From Pseudomonas sp. Q11 (lineage in GTDB: Bacteria; Pseudomonadota; Gammaproteobacteria; Pseudomonadales; Pseudomonadaceae), in NCBI RefSeq assembly GCF_024494355.1, contig NZ_JAKNQY010000010.1:1-64000 (forward strand): a DNA stretch of 64,000 nucleotides, read 5' to 3'. A model generated the notes under the pieces. It was not told the origin of the DNA, did not search any database, and saw only the letters and a program-made list of their open reading frames with translations. The position numbers were made by a program, and so were the translations under genes. Within the stretch, counting starts at the first letter, position 1; every line of letters begins with the position of its first letter. This document shows, piece after piece, positions 57,184 to 64,000 of the stretch.

Positions 57184-59052
57184 TTAAATCCACAACTTCT
57201 TGAAGTCACGGCCACCATAAATCAGGTTGACCATTGCACGGGTCACCAGAATGGCTGTGAACATCGAGGTAAAGATCCCGAGGGACATGGTCACTGCGAA
57301 GCCCTTCACCGGGCCGGTGCCCATCGCGAAGAGAATCCCGCCCACCAGCAAGGTGGTCAGGTTGGCATCGATAATCGCAGTAAATGCCCGGCCGAAGCCT
57401 TCGTTGATTGCTCGCTGGACCGACATGCCCGCGGCGATCTCTTCACGAATCCGCGAGAAGATCAGCACGTTGGCGTCCACCGCCATACCCATGGTCAACA
57501 CGATACCGGCGATACCCGGCAGGGTCAGCGTAGCCCCCAGCAGCGACATCAGCGCCAGCAGCAGCACCATGTTCACCGCCAGCGCCACCGTGGCGATCAG
57601 GCCGAAGAAGCGGTAGATGGCGATGATGAACAGCGAGACAAACAGCATGCCCCACAGCGACGCATCGACGCCCTTGGCAATGTTGTCGGCACCCAGGCTC
57701 GGGCCAATGGTGCGCTCTTCAGCGAAGTACATCGGCGCGGCCAGACCACCGGCACGCAGCAGCAAGGCCAGCTCTGAGGATTCACCCTGCCCGTCCAGGC
57801 CGGTGATACGGAACTGGCTGCCCAGCGGCGACTGGATGGTCGCCAGGCTGATGATCTTTTTCTCTTCCTTGAACGTCTGGACCGGTACGTCTTTCTCGAC
57901 GCCGTTGACCACTTGCTTGGTGTAAGTGGTGGTCGGCTTCTGCTCGATGAAAATCACCGCCATGCTGCGACCGACGTTGCTGCGCGTGGCGCGGCTCATC
58001 AGTTCGCCGCCATGGCCGTCCAGGCGAATGTTCACCTGTGGGCGACCCTGCTCGTCGAAGCCCGCCTGGGCGTCGGTCACCTGGTCACCAGTGATGATCA
58101 GGCCGCGCTCGATCTGCGCCGCCGGACGACCGCCTTCACGGAACTCGAAGCTCTCGGTGGTGGCCCGGGAAGCACCCGGTTCGGCAGCGAGGCGGAACTC
58201 CAGGTTGGCTGTCTTGCCGAGGATACGCTTGGCTTCGGCGGTGTCCTGCACGCCCGGCAGCTCAACCACGATGCGGTTGGCGCCCTGGCGCTGCACGATC
58301 GGCTCGGCCACACCCAGCTCGTTGACCCGGTTACGCACCGTGGTCAAGTTCTGCTTGATGGAGTATTCGCGGATTTCCGCCAGCTTGGCCGGGGTCATCG
58401 CCAGACGCAGCACCGCCTGACCATTGAGGTCGGCCGGTACAATGTCGAAATCGTTGAAGTTCTTGCGGATCAGCGCACGGGCCTTCTCGCGTACATCTTC
58501 GTCAGCAAAGCCCAACTGAATGGCACCGTCGAGCTGCGGCAGGCTGCGATAGCGCAGGCGCTCTTTACGCAACAGGCTCTTGACGTCGCCTTCGTAGACT
58601 TTCAAGCGTGCATCCAGCGCTTTGTCCATGTCCACTTCCAGCAGGAAGTGCACACCACCGGACAAGTCCAGGCCCAGCTTCATCGGATGCGCGCCGAGGT
58701 TGCGCAGCCATGGCGGGGTGGTCTGGGCCAGATTCAGGGCCACGACATAGTCGTCACCGAGGGCCTTGCGCACCACATCCTTGGCCGGCAGCTGGTCTTC
58801 AGCCTTGGCCAGACGCAACAAACCGCCCTTGCCGCCTTCGGCAACGGTCGCGGCCTTCACGTCGATGCCGGACGCCTTGAGCGCTGTGCTCGCACGGTCC
58901 AGATCGGCCTGAGTGACCTGCAAGGCAGTGCTTGCGCCACTGACCTGAATGGCCGGGTCATCAGGATAAAGATTGGGAGCGGAATAAATCAGACCGACCG
59001 CCAGCACCGCCAGGATCAGTAAATATTTCCACAGAGGGTATTTGTTCAGCAT
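57184..59052 (-). CDS. secD: Protein translocase subunit SecD
   Basis: SecD of 622 residues with an N-terminal membrane helix (MLNKYPLWKYLLILAVLAVG), large periplasmic P1 domain (LGLDLSGGVHFLLEVDMDKA) and five C-terminal helices with ITGLAMAVDANVLIFSRIREE-type motif (MGMAVDANVLIFSRIREEI). The start ATG at 59052 is preferred over a GTG one codon before. Between yajC and secF. Confidence 0.97.
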   Translation of the reverse strand: MLNKYPLWKYLLILAVLAVGLIYSAPNLYPDDPAIQVSGASTALQVTQADLDRASTALKASGIDVKAATVAEGGKGGLLRLAKAEDQLPAKDVVRKALGDDYVVALNLAQTTPPWLRNLGAHPMKLGLDLSGGVHFLLEVDMDKALDARLKVYEGDVKSLLRKERLRYRSLPQLDGAIQLGFADEDVREKARALIRKNFNDFDIVPADLNGQAVLRLAMTPAKLAEIREYSIKQNLTTVRNRVNELGVAEPIVQRQGANRIVVELPGVQDTAEAKRILGKTANLEFRLAAEPGASRATTESFEFREGGRPAAQIERGLIITGDQVTDAQAGFDEQGRPQVNIRLDGHGGELMSRATRSNVGRSMAVIFIEQKPTTTYTKQVVNGVEKDVPVQTFKEEKKIISLATIQSPLGSQFRITGLDGQGESSELALLLRAGGLAAPMYFAEERTIGPSLGADNIAKGVDASLWGMLFVSLFIIAIYRFFGLIATVALAVNMVLLLALMSLLGATLTLPGIAGIVLTMGMAVDANVLIFSRIREEIAAGMSVQRAINEGFGRAFTAIIDANLTTLLVGGILFAMGTGPVKGFAVTMSLGIFTSMFTAILVTRAMVNLIYGGRDFKKLWI

Positions 59053-59115
59053 CACGCCGCCCGCTTATGACGCGGGGCGCCTTGCGCGCCCCGTCGATTG
59101 AATAGAAGTTGTTAC

Positions 59116-59451
59116 TTAGATCGCTTTCAGCGTGCCTTTTGGCAGCGTGGCCGCGATGGCGCCCTTCTGGAACTTCATTTCAACGGTGTCGGACACTTCC
59201 AGTACCACGAAGTCATCGGCCACTTTGGTGATCTTGCCAGCGATGCCGCCGGTGGTGACCACTTCGTCGCCCTTTTGCAGGCTGCTGAGCAGGTTCTTCT
59301 GCTCTTTGGCGCGCTTGGCCTGTGGACGCCAGATCATCAGGTAGAAGATGACCAGGAAGCCAACCAGGAAAATCCACTCAAAACCGCCACCCATAGGGCC
59401 GGCAGCAGGTGCAGCGGCGTCAGCCATGGCATTAGAGATAAAAAAGCTCAT
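59116..59451 (-). CDS. yajC: Sec translocase accessory protein YajC
   Basis: Small membrane protein of 111 residues that binds SecDF. One membrane segment at about 24-42 (FEWIFLVGFLVIFYLMIW), then RPQAKRAKEQKNLLSSLQKG and a small beta domain (VVTTGGIAGKITKVADDFVV). Conserved order tgt-yajC-secD-secF. Confidence 0.96.
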   Translation of the reverse strand: MSFFISNAMADAAAPAAGPMGGGFEWIFLVGFLVIFYLMIWRPQAKRAKEQKNLLSSLQKGDEVVTTGGIAGKITKVADDFVVLEVSDTVEMKFQKGAIAATLPKGTLKAI

Positions 59452-59494
59452 TTAGCACTCCAGTTGCAAGTATTGAATCTTAGGATCGGAAAAC

Positions 59495-61674
<2,180 letters not shown>

Positions 61675-61740
61675 GATGGGGTTCGTCTAGCAGGGCCGGA
61701 AAGTCTAGCGGAATTATCAAAAATTCACCATGAAACGTGA

Positions 61741-61769
61741 TTGACCAACGGTAGGCACCTCTCTATACT
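61741..61769 (+). promoter_or_regulatory. tRNA-Leu promoter
   Basis: -35 TTGACC (61741-61746), 17-base spacer, -10 TATACT (61764-61769). The transcript would start about seven bases before the mature tRNA. Confidence 0.8.
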
Positions 61770-61782
61770 TCGCCGCCATTGA

Positions 61783-61867
61783 GCCCTGATGGCGGAATTG
61801 GTAGACGCGGCGGATTCAAAATCCGTTTTCGAAAGGAGTGGGAGTTCGAGTCTCCCTCGGGGCACCA
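61783..61867 (+). tRNA. tRNA-Leu (anticodon CAA)
   Basis: 85-base class II tRNA. Acceptor GCCCTGA pairs with TCGGGGC, followed by discriminator A and an encoded CCA. D-loop GGCGGAATTGGTAGACGC, anticodon loop TTCAAAA with anticodon CAA at 61817-61819, a long variable arm and the T-loop GTTCGAGTC. It reads UUG codons. Stand-alone unit with its own promoter and terminator. Confidence 0.96.
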
Positions 61868-61875
61868 TCTTAAAG

Positions 61876-61905
61876 AAAGACCTTGAAATTCAAGGTCTTT
61901 TTTTT
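61876..61905 (+). terminator. tRNA-Leu terminator
   Basis: AAAGACCTTG (61876-61885) pairs with CAAGGTCTTT (61891-61900) around AAATT, followed by more Ts. Confidence 0.93.
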
Positions 61906-61966
61906 CGCCTGCAGGAAAGTGGTTTTCTGCGGGTAATGCAGAGCTCAGCCAGTTCCCTACCCGCTT

Positions 61967-62214
61967 TTGTGGTGAGGGGATCTATCCCCACTGCCCTATG
62001 TGGTGAAGGGATTCATTCCCCCTTGTGGCGAGGGGATTTATCCCCGCTGGGCCGCGAAGCGGCCCCAAAATACCCAAACCCATGGCGAGGAAGAACCAGT
62101 GGCAAGGAAGAACCTGGGAGCAAGGAAGAACCAGTGGTAGAGAAGAACCGGTGGTGGGGGAAAAACCTGTGGCGAGGGAGCTTGCTCCCGCTTGAGCGCG
62201 AAGCGCTCACAAAA
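61967..62214. repeat. Array of degenerate REP-like units
   Basis: Three successive palindromes of the GTGGCGAGGGGATTTATCCC type (near 61970, 62000, 62024) are followed by GGGCCGCGAAGCGGCCC. Next comes a run of imperfect 18-25-base units built on AAGAACCAGTGG, and a further palindrome GTGGCGAGGGAGCTTGCTCC with GAGCGCGAAGCGCTC at 62168-62209. No reading frame here is convincing. It fills the 400 bases between the tRNA terminator and the next gene. Confidence 0.8.
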
Positions 62215-62307
62215 AAGTCACTACCCTCACCGATACCCCGAGCAGCCAAATCCAAAACATTAACCATCACCCCACCCTCCCCACCCAGTCACAAAGGATT
62301 TCACCCC

Positions 62308-62637
62308 ATGGAATTGCTACTGGAAACGGTCGCTCTTTACTCGCTCAAGCTGGCTTATGAAACGGAAGGCCACAGCCCGATTCTGCGGGATGATCCATTG
62401 ATGGGCAGTTGCGACCGTGAGGTTTTTGAGTTGTTGATACGGCGGGGCGATGTGGCTGGGATTCACGGCGAAATCGGTCGATGCCTGAATTTAGCGTTGG
62501 AGGCGATTGGTAGGATGGATGCTGTCCTGGGGCGGGAGCTGGGGCGGTTGGCTGCGGAGTTTGGTGCTGCGGAGACGGTGGAGGGGCTTTATGCTCCGGC
62601 TATCATTCTGAGGGACTACCTGCGGGATGTTCTTTGA
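62308..62637 (+). CDS. Small conserved-looking protein of unknown function
   Basis: Protein of 109 residues from the ATG at 62308, with an AAAGGA ribosome site nine bases upstream. The frame stays open far upstream, but that part covers the tRNA and repeats and is not coding. Mostly helical, soluble: MELLLETVALYSLKLAYETE and NLALEAIGRMDAVLGRELGR. No cysteines apart from two, no signal peptide and no recognised motif. Codon use is typical of the host. It may belong to the core genome just before the AT-rich insertion. Confidence 0.6.
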   Translation: MELLLETVALYSLKLAYETEGHSPILRDDPLMGSCDREVFELLIRRGDVAGIHGEIGRCLNLALEAIGRMDAVLGRELGRLAAEFGAAETVEGLYAPAIILRDYLRDVL

Positions 62638-62874
62638 GCAGGACATAACACATAAATCGGGTCGACCGATCAGTTACCCAGGCCGCTCTCCCACAGATGT
62701 GCAGTGAATGGGACAGACGCTACAAAAGCTCTATCCTCGTTTGCCATAGCGAGCCACGGCAGTCACGTAACCCAGCTTAGGACAACCTGCTACGATGGAA
62801 ACCGCCAAAGGCTCCAAACCACTACGACTATAATTACGACCAAGAACAAAAGCACAACTAGGGAAGTTCTTAAA
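62638..62874. other. Intergenic transition to AT-rich sequence
   Basis: About 240 bases in which composition falls from GC-rich to AT-rich. No clear gene, palindrome or tRNA 3'-end repeat was seen. The ribosome site of the SIR2-like gene (AGGGAAG) lies at its end. It is the probable left boundary zone of an inserted island. Confidence 0.45.
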
Positions 62875-64000
62875 ATGAATATCGATGAATTCATAGGAAA
62901 ATATAGAAACCACCCCATTTTATTTGTCGGCACGGGAATGAGCCTGAGATACCTTGACAAGTCATACACATGGGACGGTCTACTTAAGAAAATCTCTTAC
63001 GATCTAAAAGGAAACGATGAATTCTATTACGATATAAAAGCTGCATCAGAGACTGACGGAGAATTCAAGTACGAAAAAATAGCGAGCACTCTCGAAAGCA
63101 CCTTCAATTTAGAAGTAGCGTCTAACCGAGCAGGACCGCTAGGCTTTGTAAACGATATTTTCTACAGAAACATGCAGAACAATATAAGCATAAGCCGTAT
63201 GAAAATATATATAGCGAGCTTATTGAGCAGCGTTACGATAAAAGCAGGTTACGCCGAAGAGTTAGGAGCATTCAAGCGCGCGAGTAAAAATATCGGCTCA
63301 ATCATAACCACTAACTACGACAATTTTCTAGAGGATTTTTTTGATTTTTCGCCTTTAATTGGCAACGACATTTTGTTGAGCAACCCCTATGGATCAGTTT
63401 ATAAAATCCATGGCTGTGTAAAACATCCGACAAAAATCATTATCAGCGAAGCTGATTACAGCTCATTTTTTGGCAGATACGAGCTAATCAGGGCCCAACT
63501 CCTATCGCTATTCATTCACAATCCGATTATTTTTATCGGGTACAGTGTTAGCGACGAAAACATAAAAGCCCTGTTAAAAACCATCTTCACCTACGTAAAA
63601 CCCAACTCAGACTACGCAAAAAAAATCCGAGAAAATTTCCTGTTAGTCGAATACGAAGAGAACTCAAACTCAACAGAAATCACTGAGCATGACATAGATC
63701 TCGAAGGTTTTTCAACCATAAGAATCAACAAGATAAAAACCGATAACTTCGGAGCCATATATGAAGCAATCTCCAGACTAAATTTACCCATTACAGCAAT
63801 GGATGTTAGAAGAGTCCAAAATATAGTTAAAGAAATTTATGCTGGCGGAGAAATAAAAGTCACAATCACAGAGGACCTCGACTCCCTTAGGAACAGCGAC
63901 AAAATTTTAGCCATCGGCTCATCAAAAACGATTCAGTATCAATATTTTACCGTATCAGAGATGATAACTAATTATTTTAAAATAATGGAGGAATCTAATT
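62875..64000 (+). CDS. SIR2-like domain protein, probable anti-phage NADase (runs off the window)
   Basis: Open reading frame of 375 visible codons from the ATG at 62875, with no stop before the window ends. SIR2-like motifs: FVGTGMS at 18-23 with YTWDGLL after it (nucleotide-binding start), IITTNYDNFLED at 143-154, YKIHGCVKHP at 176-185 and IIFIGYSVSDENI at 218-230. N147 and H179 correspond to the catalytic Asn and His of SIR2 NADases such as ThsA and DSR2. After residue 240 there is a region I do not recognise. The gene is strongly AT-rich with many ATA, AGA, TTA and CTA codons, unlike its neighbours, so it was acquired. Such proteins usually deplete NAD+ on phage infection; that function is inferred. 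Partners would lie beyond the edge. Confidence 0.85.
   Translation, partial: MNIDEFIGKYRNHPILFVGTGMSLRYLDKSYTWDGLLKKISYDLKGNDEFYYDIKAASETDGEFKYEKIASTLESTFNLEVASNRAGPLGFVNDIFYRNMQNNISISRMKIYIASLLSSVTIKAGYAEELGAFKRASKNIGSIITTNYDNFLEDFFDFSPLIGNDILLSNPYGSVYKIHGCVKHPTKIIISEADYSSFFGRYELIRAQLLSLFIHNPIIFIGYSVSDENIKALLKTIFTYVKPNSDYAKKIRENFLLVEYEENSNSTEITEHDIDLEGFSTIRINKIKTDNFGAIYEAISRLNLPITAMDVRRVQNIVKEIYAGGEIKVTITEDLDSLRNSDKILAIGSSKTIQYQYFTVSEMITNYFKIMEESN

Noticed and set aside
61789..62307. Long open frame running upstream of the 109-residue gene
   Set aside because: It crosses the tRNA-Leu, its terminator and the REP-like array. The translation is low-complexity and reflects repeats, so coding is taken to start at 62308.
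62731..62913. Minus-strand frame of 60 codons overlapping the start of the SIR2-like gene
   Set aside because: No ribosome site, overlaps a much stronger gene and has no recognisable motif. It might be a gene remnant (its end reads GYVTAVARYGKRG) but cannot be supported.

Overview
The window is a stretch of Pseudomonas chromosome, most like the P. fluorescens group. The evidence is the GC-rich, Pseudomonas-like codon use, gene orders typical of the genus (rpsP-rimM-trmD-rplS, guaB-guaA, hisS-yfgM-bamB-der, iscRSUA-hscBA-fdx-iscX, yajC-secD-secF, queA-tgt) and many REP/REPIN palindromes between genes. Most of it is core genome. Accessory content lies in the trehalose block, the short stretch after treR, and the AT-rich right edge.

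Layout. 0-11 kb: xerD, the rplS/trmD/rimM/rpsP operon, ffh, a CcsA/YpjD-type membrane protein, a CNNM/CorC-type protein, an MHS-type MFS transporter and a second-type Lon protease. 11-16 kb: a chagasin-like protease inhibitor lipoprotein, a YhhN-family membrane protein, cmoA-cmoB, and a Tat-exported multicopper oxidase overlapping tadA. 16-25 kb: a self-contained trehalose PTS cassette. It has treB (EIIBC), treC, a LamB-type porin, an EIIA-HPr-EI fusion and a small EIIB-like protein that lacks the phosphorylated cysteine, with treR divergent and two matching palindromic operators between treB and treR. 24.8-25.7 kb: a HicA-like small protein plus an HTH protein, preceded by a near-perfect palindrome over a promoter; this is a candidate toxin-antitoxin module. 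26-37 kb: guaA, guaB, a zinc-ribbon protein, xseA, an M23 peptidase, leuA with a possible leader peptide, a coiled-coil protein, an omega-amidase-type hydrolase and a methionine-type aminotransferase. 37-55 kb: der, bamB, yfgM, hisS, ispG, rodZ, pilW, rlmN, ndk, the whole isc Fe-S operon, cysE, trmJ and divergent suhB. 55-62 kb: a glycine-zipper protein, secF, secD, yajC, tgt, queA and tRNA-Leu(CAA).

Right edge. Past tRNA-Leu, a REP-like array and a small unknown gene, the sequence turns strongly AT-rich with codons (ATA, AGA, TTA, CTA) rare elsewhere in the window. Here an open reading frame runs off the end at 62875-64000. It encodes a SIR2-like protein with the GTG-S, TTNYD and IHG motifs of bacterial SIR2 NADases used in anti-phage defence. 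It is probably the first visible gene of a defence island.

Other signals: two copies (and a degenerate third) of a terminator hairpin whose 17-nt loop contains a perfect DnaA box and whose stem shows a compensatory change; a 25-codon leucine-containing reading frame ahead of leuA; and hexamer and REP-derived tandem repeats.
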